Below are positions 31,301 through 36,204 of a stretch of DNA of 64,000 bases, piece by piece. The position numbers and the translations under genes were made by a program. Origin of the DNA: Acanthosepion esculentum (lineage: Eukaryota > Mollusca > Cephalopoda > Sepiida > Sepiidae); contig OZ038498.1 of assembly GCA_964036315.1 (NCBI GenBank), positions 9,967,861 through 10,031,860 of the forward strand. Direction: 5' to 3'. The notes under the pieces were generated by a model, which saw nothing but the letters and a program-made list of their open reading frames with translations, was not told the DNA's origin and did no database searches. Position 1 is the first letter of the stretch; every line of letters starts with the position of its first letter.

Positions 31301-33337
31301 ATTTATATACGTCAATGTCCTTTGCTTTCAACTAATATAATCAATAAAAGTTACGCTATCAAATTTTTTGACTTTTCATCAAATTAAGTAAGGCAGTTGG
31401 GTAACAGATATAAAAAATATTTTTACTATGACTTTATAAAAAGAAAAACATGTCTAAAATAATTTCATTCATTTGTGAATAAGTTCTGAAAGTTTCATTA
31501 ATTCCGACAATTTTTTGATTTTTGCAAGAATTTCCAAATCAATGTGTTTTTAACCTGAAAATAGTTGCTAAAACACTAATGATAAATATTACGTGACCGC
31601 TCACGTAAAAGAAAACAAGATTTTTAACCAAAATTTCGAACGTGCTAGAAATGATTAAAAAATTTCATAAAATAATAAAAAAAAATACTTTGGTTTTTCC
31701 TCTTAATAATAACATAAACATTTTGACGATAAACTTTATTAAGTTTGGGGCCTCTTTTCATCATGCTATGTTGTTTTATTGGCGAATTAGTGGAGATACC
31801 TACTCTATTAAGATAATAAACTGTGTGACGTGAGGAAAAGGACATTTCTATTGACATCAGCTTTGAACTGAGATTTTGTATCAAGAATGTAGTATTGGCT
31901 ATCTAATTATACTTTGTAAGAGACAAAAACTTTTCTTTAAAAATATCAAATATAAAAAAAGAATTTTCTTTATGGATTGTTTGATCAACAACAGATAAAA
32001 CAAAAGAGTGTTTTAATTTTCAAAATGAATTAAAATTCAACAATTTCTTTTTATTTGACTGGTTGAAGATTTAAAAAGTGACATTACTGCAAACAATGCT
32101 GGTATCACAAAAAGTTTTAAATATAATGTCAACTCCACATAAACTTACAAGGTAGATCGCAGTACTGAAAAGTTCTTGGTGAAACTAAGAAGACCTTCCT
32201 ACCAAAATTCTAGTTATTTTCTCATATTTGGAGAAGTGGATCAGGCTAAACATTTTACAGCCCCATCTTGAACATTTTTGCTTATCATAACTTTTTAAAA
32301 TTATATAATTGGCAAGAAGAAACATATTTATTTTAAATATTTTAAAATAACTTTTGACAATTTCATGTCCATATTCATATTGACCTTTATTTATCAAGTG
32401 ATCTTATTGACTTGCTCTCGCAAATTGTGACTGTTGAATAGTTTCTAATTAATGTCTAAGTTGTCAATTTATGGTAAAATGGCTATAAAAATGTTATAAA
32501 ATTCATATCTGTTCTTTTTAATAGTTTTAGTCTTAATTTAAGGACTTAAAACACATCTAAAGTTTACATGCATTATTTACATTTATCAAACTGTTATCCT
32601 CATCTTCATTCCCATTTTCACGTTTTGGCCATTATACGCTCAAGCCTTCTTCAGGTGATTGGATAAAGACGTTGATTAGATCCGGTGACTAGACCCAAAG
32701 CATTGTGAGTTCACTGCCAGACTACAGCCGTGGTGAACCAAAAAACTTGGAGAGTTGAGTTAAAGGGAAATAAGTGAGACATCTGGAAGAGGCATTGCAC
32801 GTGGAAGTAGAACAATCTACCCTGGTGCACAAAATAAAGGGTTCAGTTCGAAATTCCAATCACCTCAAGAAGTCTGGAGCATACAACAGCTGAAATGATG
32901 TGAAAATAGCAATGAAGATGAGGATAACAGTCCGAATACTGTAAGTAATGCAAGTTATCATAATACCTCATCTCAGAGATATAGAGGCCAAAACATTGTG
33001 AAAATGGCAATGAAGATGAGAATAACAGTCTGTATAATGTAGATAATGCAAGTAATCATAATGCCTCATCTCAGGGATATAGACAGATATCTAAAGTTTA
33101 ATTCTTTAAATTTAGTGCTAGAAAAGATGAGAATGTTCCAAATGGATTTATTCAGGCATACACACAATGTCTATGTATTTTGAAGTAAATTCGCAGAAGT
33201 ATGAATTGATTTGTTTATATAAATGAATTTGCTGGAAATTTATTTCTATTTTTTTATTTTAGGAACTTCCAAAAATTAATTTGAAGAAATTAAAGAGACG
33301 GATGGACGAAGAAGAAGGAAAAAAGAATTTTTTATAA
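1..33337 (+). CDS. MLH3: DNA mismatch repair / meiotic endonuclease MLH3, C-terminal part (11 exons, 5' end outside window)
   Basis: MLH3 pairs with MLH1 as MutL-gamma, a nuclear endonuclease in mismatch repair and meiotic crossover resolution (family knowledge). Eleven exons joined by GT-AG introns keep one frame for 536 residues plus stop: <1-705, 4089-4147, 7053-7151, 10544-10616, 14870-14941, 18871-19011, 22514-22641, 23422-23445, 25288-25366, 26702-26859, 33263-33337. The first about 235 residues are a Ser-rich, acidic linker. Then come CQFTKAMLAQME, QVDNKFIACIVKSK, the metal-binding motif DQHA(X)2E(X)4E as DQHAAHERVRLE, SQACHGAIKFND and QCAHGRPSVVPL, in the same order as vertebrate MLH3. 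All endonuclease signature residues are present, so the protein is predicted active. The N-terminal GHKL ATPase lies upstream of the window. The introns are large and full of mobile elements. The DQHA(X)2E(X)4E motif also occurs in PMS2, but the flanking blocks (QVDNKFIAC, CAHGRPS) and the short tail after HLK fit MLH3 better. Confidence 0.93.
586..666 (+). repeat. Coding GAT trinucleotide microsatellite (poly-Asp)
   Basis: An imperfect (GAT)n tract, interrupted by AAT, sits in frame within the MLH3 linker exon and encodes Asp with occasional Asn. Length changes in units of three would keep the frame. Such tracts are usually polymorphic. Confidence 0.9.
862..1809. repeat. Tandem array, six copies of a 157-bp unit
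   Basis: Units start at about 864, 1021, 1178, 1335, 1492 and 1647. Four spacings are exactly 157 bp and one is 155, because one copy lacks two bases. The internal copies are nearly identical; the last shows a few substitutions. The array lies in the MLH3 intron that follows exon a. No coding potential or known family was recognised. Confidence 0.95.
2119..2450 (+). repeat. Dispersed repeat family A (short retroposon-like), copy 1
   Basis: Same family as copies at 8393-8703 (+), 11552-12133 (-) and 40440-40760 (-). Shared blocks include AGCAGCAAGGC, GGTGTTCCCAGGT, GGTAGCACCTGT, CCCAGCTATGGG, a few short tandem units containing CCAGCAATAC, and the 3' block AACCCAT...GTTGATATGC. Open frames here are by-products of the repeat. 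The family resembles a SINE or the tail of a LINE, but I see no clear tRNA-like head. Confidence 0.75.
2527..3330 (-). mobile_element. 5'-truncated non-LTR retrotransposon (CR1/jockey-like LINE), 3' end
   Basis: On the minus strand, 3075-2851 encodes a stretch with LDKIQRRICNIIG and LLSHHYKFASLCPFYKYFHG. This matches the conserved C-terminal part of CR1/jockey-type reverse transcriptases (family knowledge: IQ-R-CNLIG ... LSHRR-VASL-LFYKY-HG). Below it lies a 3' untranslated part, ending in a minus-strand poly(A) at about 2528-2539. Related 3' ends lie at 43034-43250 and 43490-43660. Stops and truncation make this a dead 5'-truncated copy. Confidence 0.8.
3347..3560. mobile_element. Candidate small MITE with 16-bp perfect inverted ends
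   Basis: AATGATTTGGTCAAAA at 3347 and its exact reverse complement ending at 3560 bracket 214 bp of AT-rich non-coding sequence. The flanks show no clear target duplication, so the class is undetermined. Confidence 0.45.
3567..3601. repeat. Perfect palindrome, 16-bp arms and 3-bp loop
   Basis: Arms AATAAGAATTCCAGTT and AACTGGAATTCTTATT flank ATT. It lies directly beside the candidate MITE at 3347-3560. No gene is associated with it. Confidence 0.85.
4089..4147 (+). CDS. MLH3: MLH3 exon b
   Basis: A 59-nt exon between TTTTTCAG (ends 4088) and donor GTGAGT (4148). It completes the split codon from exon a and reads DFTLKLWRNWKNPVFQIGET. The NPVF block is a landmark just before the MLH3 C-terminal domain. 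It ends in phase 0, compatible with exon c. Confidence 0.8.
4480..5460 (+). pseudogene. Ser/Thr-rich coding-like segment inside an MLH3 intron (broken pseudo-exon)
   Basis: Two overlapping open frames (about 4487-4747 and 4700-5382, the second entering in another frame) read as one Ser/Thr-rich low-complexity protein interrupted by a single-base frame change near 4707. A block at about 4828-4945 recurs at 5350-5460 (ISSNAHKIISN, VTIRTS), so the segment carries an internal duplication. The composition resembles the MLH3 linker. CTGAACAGAACTCT near 5336 differs by one base from CTGATCAGAACTCT at the window start. It may be a duplicated and decayed piece of the large linker exon. No splice sites in phase with the neighbouring exons were found. 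Origin is inference. Confidence 0.5.
5540..5662 (+). mobile_element. tRNA-derived SINE (family S), 3' body fragment
   Basis: Carries the hallmark body of family S: AATAAAGGGTTCAGTT, CACCTGAAGAAGGC, GAGCGTACAACGGCC, then GATGAGGACAATAGTCC. The same body occurs at 8090-8393, 21310-21640, 32662-33095, 34699-35003, 46133-46545 and 63870-64000. The tRNA-like head is missing here. Confidence 0.8.
5663..5723. repeat. TA then GA simple repeats
   Basis: A short (TA)n tract (5663-5681) is followed by (GA)n (5687-5723) directly after the SINE fragment, as often seen at SINE tails. Confidence 0.9.
5724..7052. other. MLH3 intron sequence, nothing recognised
   Basis: AT-rich intron DNA up to the acceptor at 7051-7052. 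The open frame at 5954-6151 is Lys/Phe-rich and looks like chance. Confidence 0.6.
7053..7151 (+). CDS. MLH3: MLH3 exon c (entry to the C-terminal domain)
   Basis: A 99-nt phase-0 exon, acceptor TTTTTCAG, donor GTAAGT. It encodes 33 residues ending CQFTKAMLAQME, matching the FTK-M---MQ block that begins the MLH3 endonuclease/dimerisation domain. Confidence 0.9.
7370..7425. repeat. Three copies of a 20-bp unit
   Basis: ATTAATGTCCCTATTACT is repeated three times in the MLH3 intron. Confidence 0.85.
7947..8083 (-). mobile_element. SINE family S, inverted 3' part
   Basis: Reads on the minus strand as the SINE body (AATAAAGTGTTCAGTT, ACGTTGTGACAAATATGG) and tail (ACCTCATCTCAGAAATATAG). It abuts a plus-strand full copy head-on at about 8088. 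Just before it, 7869-7940 holds a decayed piece of repeat family A. Confidence 0.8.
8090..8393 (+). mobile_element. tRNA-derived SINE (family S), near full-length copy
   Basis: The head has a Pol III A box TGGCACAGTGG (8097-8107) and a B-box-like GAGTTCAATACC (8150-8161), as in a tRNA gene. It is followed by the unrelated body with CACCTGAAGAAGGCCGG and the tail GATGGTGACAATAGTCC. It ends about 2 bases before repeat family A copy 2. This is the best reference copy of the family in the window. I cannot name it with certainty; tRNA-derived SINEs are described from cephalopods. Confidence 0.88.
8393..8703 (+). repeat. Dispersed repeat family A, copy 2
   Basis: Shares AGGAGGTTTTGAGGA, GGTGTTCCCAGGT, GGTAGCACCTGTC and CCCAGCTATGGG with the other copies, followed by several degenerate units with ACCAGCAATA and the end block TTAAATAACCCATTG. 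Confidence 0.8.
8749..10145. repeat. 29-bp minisatellite with 19-bp deletion variants and higher-order repeats
   Basis: About 42 copies of a 29-bp unit (GGGGCAGTAGGAGAGAGTTG then GTAGTCAGA) and nine 19-bp units lacking ten bases. The short units sit at about 9130, 9178, 9313, 9332, 9496, 9544, 9679, 9814 and 9949. Spacings of 135 bp (four long plus one short) recur, showing higher-order amplification. Copies are almost identical. The purine-rich strand is the plus strand. The array lies in the MLH3 intron before exon d. Confidence 0.97.
10544..10616 (+). CDS. MLH3: MLH3 exon d
   Basis: A 73-nt exon with acceptor ATTACAG and donor GTAAGT at 10617. It encodes TIGQVDNKFIACIVKSK and then a Gly/Ser turn. 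QVDNKFIAC is a near-invariant MLH3 strand just before the metal-binding helix. It ends in phase 1. Confidence 0.95.
10850..11260 (+). pseudogene. Tc1-type transposase fossil
   Basis: Around 11165-11240 one frame reads NSLDLNPIKNLWSICNER, matching the conserved Tc1 block SPDLNPIENLW that precedes the last catalytic acidic residue. The rest (from about 10850) is interrupted by stops and is only weakly alignable by eye. A dead remnant. Confidence 0.6.
11552..12133 (-). repeat. Dispersed repeat family A, copy 3 (longest)
   Basis: Inverted relative to copies 1 and 2: TATGGCATATCAACCTC, several units with TATTGCTGGT, GCCCATAGCTGGCACCC, CAGGTGCTACCACC and GGACCTGGGAACACCAGC. It continues into GTAGTTTAACGTCATACC and a GC-rich end near 12133. 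The unit order matches the other copies. An unrelated stretch at about 11620-11690 interrupts it. The open frame at 11904-12122 is part of the repeat. Confidence 0.78.
12760..12839. mobile_element. 80-bp palindromic mariner-type MITE (MADE1-like)
   Basis: Exactly 80 bp with 34-bp inverted ends beginning TTAGGTTGGTGCAAAAATAA. It is flanked by TA on both sides (12758-12759 and 12840-12841), the mariner target duplication. Ends and length match the layout of the human mariner MITE MADE1 (TTAGGTTGGTGCAAAAGTAA at its start). One mismatch separates the first 34 bases of the arms. It would fold into a long hairpin if transcribed with the MLH3 pre-mRNA. Confidence 0.93.
13224..13532 (+). pseudogene. 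Unrecognised coding-like sequence with one internal stop
   Basis: From an ATG in fair context (CAAAATGGCT) the frame reads about 102 codons with a single TAG at codon 12. Composition is balanced and charged (RKEELILMTNLIVLGRLLAE, VRMTKVCESFQ), unlike the AT-driven chance frames nearby. A donor-like CAG/GTGAGC follows at 13496. It could be a retroposed exon or a gene fragment. I do not recognise the family. It is on the MLH3 strand but not in phase with it. Confidence 0.4.
13870..14170 (+). repeat. Repeat family B (possible LTR-like), copy 1
   Basis: Shares GCGTGAAT..., TAACGTCTGAC, CATGGTC, CTTCAAG and TCACGTGA in order with the reverse complement of 42390-42670, along with TTGACCAAT near its end. 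Two diverged inverted copies of one dispersed element. A TATA-like TATTTATAATTAAT is present. Class uncertain. Confidence 0.5.
14870..14941 (+). CDS. MLH3: MLH3 exon e, metal-binding endonuclease motif
   Basis: A 72-nt exon (acceptor TTTTTTCAG, donor GTAATT) encoding PDHLLMIDQHAAHERVRLEQLTA. It carries the full DQHA(X)2E(X)4E motif that coordinates catalytic metal in PMS2/MLH3-type MutL endonucleases; all Asp, His and Glu positions are intact. This is the strongest single piece of evidence for the gene's identity. Confidence 0.97.
15322..15408. repeat. Inverted repeat / hairpin, about 33-bp arms
   Basis: TACTACTTCTGTCCCA on the left and TGGGACAGAAGTAGTA on the right are exact complements. 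Pairing continues inward to TGTTACATTT / AAATGTAACA with a few mismatches, leaving a loop of about 20 nt. It lies in the MLH3 intron. Confidence 0.8.
15735..15860 (-). mobile_element. 5S-rRNA-derived SINE fragment
   Basis: On the minus strand, 15860-15806 resembles the 3' half of 5S rRNA (TACTTGGAT..., CTGCTTGGGAACACAAGGT). The preceding plus-strand sequence TTTATGGTTTATCAACCC matches the flank of the better copy at 36205-36551. A degenerate member of the same family. Confidence 0.6.
16195..16480. other. GC-richer unrecognised block in MLH3 intron
   Basis: Starts after an A-rich tract (16166-16189). Contains CCAATC/GATTGG boxes near 16230-16255 and the near-inverted pair GGGGAATCAGGGTTAGATCTCCCCTGAT, given here as GGGGAATCAGG near 16333 and CCCCTGATTGG near 16356. 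It ends near GACCCCCTCAGGCGCC. It looks like a terminal part of a mobile element, but no family is recognised and no gene is supported. Confidence 0.35.
17622..18110 (-). pseudogene. Non-LTR retrotransposon C-terminal relic with coding-phase minisatellite
   Basis: On the minus strand the frame reads several RRRLDEVLERLQT repeats and then INNIRKRHLKFLGHIMREEG, the well-known C-terminal block of endonuclease-reverse-transcriptase LINEs (KRxLKFLGHxMRxEGLENL). Further down the strand, frameshifted, come GKR and an end like LKGHGT. The RT itself is absent. The 39-bp unit at 17877-18110 is a six-fold tandem copy of the codons just before the conserved block. Confidence 0.8.
17877..18110. repeat. 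39-bp minisatellite, six copies, inside LINE coding sequence
   Basis: Unit CCTCCTCCTTGTTTGCAACC plus TCTCTAAGACCTCATCTAG, six near-identical copies with exact 39-bp spacing (13 codons). Both strands therefore stay open. The array touches the 25-bp array that begins at 18111. Confidence 0.97.
18111..18870. repeat. 25-bp minisatellite (about 30 copies) whose last unit is the MLH3 exon f splice acceptor
   Basis: Unit ATAAAATGTTTTATTCTTGT then TGTAG/TGCAG. A few units are 22 bp. Each unit has a pyrimidine-rich run ending in TAG or CAG, i.e. a 3' splice site. The final unit ends at 18870 with TTCTCGTTGTAG, and MLH3 exon f starts at 18871. Variants (TTC/TTT, Y in the last triplet) are interspersed along the array. 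Confidence 0.97.
18871..19011 (+). CDS. MLH3: MLH3 exon f
   Basis: A 141-nt exon in phase 1/1, donor GTAAAA at 19012. It encodes DMYQAENNEEKEKLAVKFSW and then ICPPWTLSLSDKEMRIVSSF, aligning with the vertebrate segment DSYEKQ...LIPPLEITVTEEQRRLL after the DQHA helix. Its acceptor is the last unit of the 25-bp array. Confidence 0.93.
19238..20382. repeat. 85-bp direct repeats flanking a MITE
   Basis: 19238-19323 and 20300-20382 share ATTATACTTTAAGTATTATC, then TTCTCACAACCATG and TGGTTGTGGAATGTAAACAG, with only a few differences. The left copy ends two bases before the MITE; the right copy starts about 28 bp after it. Far too long for a target duplication. Confidence 0.85.
19326..20270. mobile_element. 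Non-autonomous DNA transposon with about 250-bp terminal inverted repeats
   Basis: The ends are GGTTAATTTGCAGTATAAGC and its exact complement. Pairing continues through CACCAAAAGCCCA, GTGAAATTGCCTG and, near the inner end, TCTTGATTACTGT (19563 and 19992). There is no transposase frame. The middle is A/T-rich. Superfamily not determined. Confidence 0.85.
20418..20478 (-). mobile_element. SINE family S, short inverted 3' fragment
   Basis: CTGTCTATATCTCTGAGATG followed by AGGTATTATGATTATTTACA matches the inverted tail of family S. It abuts the Penelope relic. Confidence 0.75.
20479..21190 (+). pseudogene. Penelope-like retroelement relic, GIY-YIG end
   Basis: Frames interrupted by stops read PLKVRLQEHR, then VADHIWREKGDHCPL, YDEVELIDGEHHWKMRKLKE, SAHMLGHKNLLS and INTIWEPVI. 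This is the C-terminal endonuclease region of Penelope-like elements (family pattern: RL-EH, A-H-W--GH, E-WK-R--KEA-). Only the 3' end remains. A SINE S copy follows at 21310 with a conserved spacer that recurs at 45117-45265. Confidence 0.75.
21310..21640 (+). mobile_element. tRNA-derived SINE (family S) copy
   Basis: Head with degraded A box (GACCCAGTGGATAAAGG) and B-like GAGTTCAAAACC; body with GAAATAAAGGGTTCAGTT and CACCTGAAGAAGGC; tail ending GTAAATAATGTAAAG. Preceded by the 3' end of a Penelope-like relic. Confidence 0.85.
21641..22513. other. MLH3 intron, nothing recognised
   Basis: AT-rich sequence. The 98-codon frame at 22098-22394 is Ile/Lys/Phe-rich and has no recognisable pattern; I treat it as chance. 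Confidence 0.55.
22514..22641 (+). CDS. MLH3: MLH3 exon g
   Basis: A 128-nt exon (acceptor TTGCCAG, donor GTAAGA). It encodes GLQLKVHHESNMIEIHTAPS and then CIMTREASERKHNRNTVAID, aligning with vertebrate LGLEFVFP...[23 protein letters not shown]. Confidence 0.93.
23422..23445 (+). CDS. MLH3: MLH3 micro-exon h (24 nt)
   Basis: Eight codons, AVIKEKIE, between TTTCTTTCAG and GTATGT, phase 0 on both sides. It continues the helix that reads SIVEEFIREQLE in vertebrates. Skipping it would remove eight residues without breaking the frame. Confidence 0.88.
23619..23787. mobile_element. pogo/Tigger-type MITE, 169 bp
   Basis: Ends CAGTGTAACCCGGATATAAG and CTTATATCAGGGTTACACTG are inverted. TA precedes the left end; AT follows the right. 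Internal GTATCTTATATCCGG and CTCTTATATCCG repeats extend the terminal pattern. No coding capacity. CAGTG ends with a TA target are typical of pogo/Tigger elements. Confidence 0.88.
23788..25287. other. MLH3 intron, nothing recognised
   Basis: Includes open frames on both strands at about 24944-25270 that are AT-driven and overlap each other antisense. No repeat family was identified. Confidence 0.5.
25288..25366 (+). CDS. MLH3: MLH3 exon i
   Basis: A 79-nt exon (acceptor ATCCTTCAG, donor GTAAGT). It encodes LLHDTRGAHSTIPKTIHNLL and then CSQACHG. SQACHGA is a conserved MutL C-terminal motif whose Cys/His sit close to the metal site. Confidence 0.95.
25542..25625. repeat. Three copies of a 30-bp AT-rich unit
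   Basis: ATTTATTTCTATAATTATAG plus GTATTTT repeated three times; each copy contains a TAG/GTATTT that mimics a splice site. Confidence 0.8.
26702..26859 (+). CDS. MLH3: MLH3 exon j
   Basis: A 158-nt exon (acceptor TCTCTTTAG, donor GTAAGT). It encodes AIKFNDPLTLVECQNLLKML, LKCKLPFQCAHGRPSVVPLL and NFEHLKRILTKP. The C-x-HGRP motif is a MutL endonuclease signature that contributes to metal binding. Confidence 0.96.
26936..27262. mobile_element. pogo/Tigger-type MITE, 327 bp
   Basis: Starts CAGTGGAACCTCGGTTCAC and ends AACCGAGGTTGCACTG, with TA on both sides (26934-26935, 27263-27264). No transposase remains; the open frames are short and antisense to each other. Confidence 0.92.
27494..29102. 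mobile_element. Long-TIR non-autonomous element, copy 1
   Basis: The left arm (AGCATAGCATGATAAAAAC..., ATCGTCAAAATGTTTATGTT, AAGAGGGAAGACC) is the reverse complement, with divergence, of 28920-29102 (TCCTCTTTATAATAACGTAA, TTTTATCATGCTATGCTCAT). The centre holds an (AT)n tract at about 28292-28344. No coding frame recognised. Same family as 29814-31812 and the single arm at 54340-54706. Confidence 0.7.
28292..28344. repeat. (AT)n microsatellite
   Basis: An uninterrupted AT dinucleotide run of about 53 bp. Confidence 0.95.
29465..29580 (+). mobile_element. SINE family S, degenerate body fragment
   Basis: GTGAATAAAGTGTCCAG, ACCTCAAGAAGGCTGGAG and GATAAAGATAATAGTCTG follow the body order of family S with many substitutions; an old copy. 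Confidence 0.65.
29814..31812. mobile_element. Long-TIR non-autonomous element, copy 2
   Basis: The left end ATCTTCACTAATTC..., AGCATACCATGATGA and TATGTTATTATTAAGAGGAA pairs with the right arm TTCCTCTTAATAATAACATA, TCATCATGCTATG and GAATTAGTGGAGAT. The arms are at least 230 bp. The interior is AT-rich without coding capacity. Head-to-tail neighbour of copy 1. Confidence 0.7.
32491..33095 (+). mobile_element. Inverted SINE S unit, copy 1 of a duplicated block
   Basis: Order: non-SINE lead ATGTTATAAAATTCATATCT, inverted SINE body fragment (32591-32661), then a plus-strand SINE copy that starts inside the tRNA head at ATAAAGACGTTG (32662). The tail unit with ACCTCATCTCAGAG is present twice. 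The same arrangement with the same junction is at 34513-35003. It lies just upstream of the last MLH3 exon. Confidence 0.8.
33263..33337 (+). CDS. MLH3: MLH3 last coding exon k with stop
   Basis: Acceptor TTTTATTTTAG, then 24 codons ELPKINLKKLKRRMDEEEGK and KNFL and a TAA at 33335-33337. The KPELPKINLKKLKRRM part aligns with vertebrate KPNLTKLRKM. The tail is shorter than the vertebrate one. Confidence 0.9.
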   Translation, partial: ELPKINLKKLKRRMDEEEGKKNFL

Positions 33338-34512
33338 TTTTGTTTCTTTGGCTCAAAACATTTCTAATTGAGCAACCAATAATGAAAAGTTAGACTTTTT
33401 CATTGTTATTTTTAAAATGAATTCTGTCGGTCTTTCATTATTATTATTATTATTAGTGGAATTGAATAATCTTTTTACTTCTCTTAACTATTTCTATTCT
33501 TTATCATCTCTACACCATTTATTGTTAAATAAGCCAAATAATGAATCGCTTCTAAGGAAGCTAATTCTACTGAATTCTTTCTATTGCTGGATGCAAAAAA
33601 CATATGAAGATATCTCAATAAATATCATATTTCAAAATCATACTCATTAGCATGGAAATAATTTTAAGAGTTTCTTTACGTTTCTAAGAAGGATTGATGT
33701 GAAACACTTTCTCATTATTTGGATCCAATAAATGATGATTGGTGATAATGCCACTTTCTTGATAATTTATTCAGAATAATTTAGAGATGTTGAAACTGAG
33801 TCTTCTAGTTCTTCTTCTTTTGCTTAACTTAATTGTCATTTAGATTAATATTGATATCTGCCTGAATTGGAAAATACTCCAATATTATGAAAATATTGAT
33901 TTTTAATTCTTAATTATATTTTATTTAGAAGAGAAGAACGTAACTGTTATTAAAGGAATTAAAAGCAAGAACTGAAAGTGGTTATCTAAACATGCGGCTG
34001 TTTTGTTCTTCATGTTTTTATACTTATCTAAATTATTCGTGCTTTGAATGCATTAATAATCGCAGACAATGTAGTCTGCTGTTTGGCCAAAAATTAATCT
34101 GGTTTCAAGTCGACATGGAGTTGTTCTGACTTGGAATAATATTTTCATTTCACAAATTTATATTAGATGAAAAGTCTAAAAAAAATTAAAAAAAACGAAA
34201 CACTAATTACCATTGTTTAGAAAAATAATATAAATTTCATGACTTATTTTTTTTTTTTAGCAATGTCTTTGATAAAAAACATGTATCCCTAAATTCTACT
34301 ACAAATTCAACTCAAAGCATCTTTGGTGCTGCATTCTTCCAGAAGAAAAATGAAAAATCAAACCAATCCTGGTGAAACAGCACTGAATATTTTTCTGAAG
34401 CAATATGGCAGCAAGTCTGGACTCCTTTACAAATGAATGTTGTCTTCTAGGTTTTTGTTTTTTTTAAACATCTCATCTTTTCTGTTATAAATTTTTGCAA
34501 GCACAGTTTTTT
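33338..34512 (+). other. Probable MLH3 3' UTR and downstream sequence
   Basis: Begins directly after the stop codon. AATAAA hexamers at 33617-33622 and 33727-33732 are candidate poly(A) signals. The frame at 33417-33650 is Leu/Asn-rich and probably chance. No repeat family was recognised before 34513. Confidence 0.5.
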
Positions 34513-35003
34513 ATGTTATAAAATTCATATCTGTTCTTTTTAATAGTTTTTCTGACGTTTTAGCCTTAATTTAAGGACTTAAAACACATCTAAAGTTTAC
34601 ATGCATTATTTACATTTATCAAACTATTATCCTCATCTTCATTGTCATTTTCACAACATTTCGGCTGTTGTACGCTCTGGCTTTCTTCAGGTGATTGAAT
34701 AAAGACATTGGTTAGATCCAGTGACTAGACTCAAAGAGTTGTGTGTTCAATGCCAGACTACATCAACGGTTATCCAAAAAACTTGGAGAATTGAGTTAAA
34801 GGGAAATAAGTGAGACATCTGGAAGAGGCATGGCATGTCGAACTAGAACAATCTACCCCGGTGGACAAAATAAAGGGTTCAGTTCGAAATTCCAATCACC
34901 TGAAAAAGTCTGGAGCATACAATGGACGAAATGTTGTGAAAATGACAATGAAGATGAGGATAACAGTCTGAATAAAGTAAATAATGAAAGTTATCATAAT
35001 ACC
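34513..35003 (+). mobile_element. Inverted SINE S unit, copy 2 of the duplicated block
   Basis: Repeats 32491-32998: the same lead, an inverted SINE fragment (34624-34698), then the plus-strand copy entering at AATAAAGACATTGG. Copy 2 has an extra CTGACG-containing insert in the lead and only one tail unit. Confidence 0.8.
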
Positions 35004-36204
35004 AATAACTAAAGTAATTTTCTTAAAAATAGAAATATTCCTAAAGATTAATATGGTTGTTGTTGTTATACTTCTTGGAGTAACGTATACAGTGCTTTTG
35101 TCCATTGGACTTCCAGCTTAATCTTTTGTCATATTTTCAATAAGGCTATTTGGTTATTACAGATTTTATAAGTACAAAGATTGAAGGCAATTCCTTAATT
35201 CACATTTGGGACAGGTTTAGCAGTTGTACGATCAACCCACAACCTTTTTATCTTTCTTTTTGATTTATGTAATTTTAGAATCGTACTTTTAAAATTGAAA
35301 TTCAAAACTTTGCTTTAATAACTGGAAATAATAGGCTTGCCCAGGGAAAGTTTGAAAAAGAAATTCAAGCCATTGGAAACATGGAACACCATTAAAGTCA
35401 CCAGGAAGTCTTCATCAGAGTTTTATCATTAGAAGAAGTATTTTTTAAGTGCACTCATTCTATTGTTAAACTGCATATTTGAGAATGGACACATTAATTA
35501 TAATATGAAAAACTACATCATTATCTTATGTAAGTTTTCTTACTTTGTTGTTATTTAATAAATGAATGTATATATGTTAACTGTGATTTTATTTATACAT
35601 GGAATGCAGCAGTTTTATGAAAGGTACTAAAGGACAGTCTTGTTCACTTTGATTAGAATCTTTAACATAAAAGAAAATCAGATTGCTGTTTCAAGATATT
35701 TATTGTGAAAAAAGTAATATTTATTTGCAAAATCATTTTTACATGTAATGCACAAGTGAATGTATCTACTTTTATTTGTGTGTCTGTCTATGTATGTATG
35801 TATGTGTGTGTATGTATGTATCTATGTGTGTGTATGCAAATACTAGAATTTGGTTTATACCAATGAGTGGATGGTGAAAATTTTTCAGCCCAAACACACT
35901 TTCCAAAATCTGACCAAACAGATTTTTTTAAAGAGTCTCCTGATTGGTTAATATTTTACAGCATATAACATTTCTCTAAAGAAGTTTCCAAAAATTCAGA
36001 TTCTATTTTAACTTTCAGTTTTTGTACTGAACATATTTTGCTGTGACTTTGGAAAATGTTTGAGAAAATTATTTGAATTTTTTTCTTGTTGCAGAAGTGT
36101 CAATAAATCTTTTTATTTTGCCCAGAATTTGTGTTAAACAATTTTGTCATTGAGCAAGAAAGAAAAAATAACAAAAGCATCAATCTATAATCTCTGATAA
36201 TTGA
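35004..36204. other. Intergenic, no gene seen
   Basis: AT-rich, with a (TGTA)n/(TG)n simple-sequence tract at about 35779-35835. Nothing else recognised. Confidence 0.5.
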
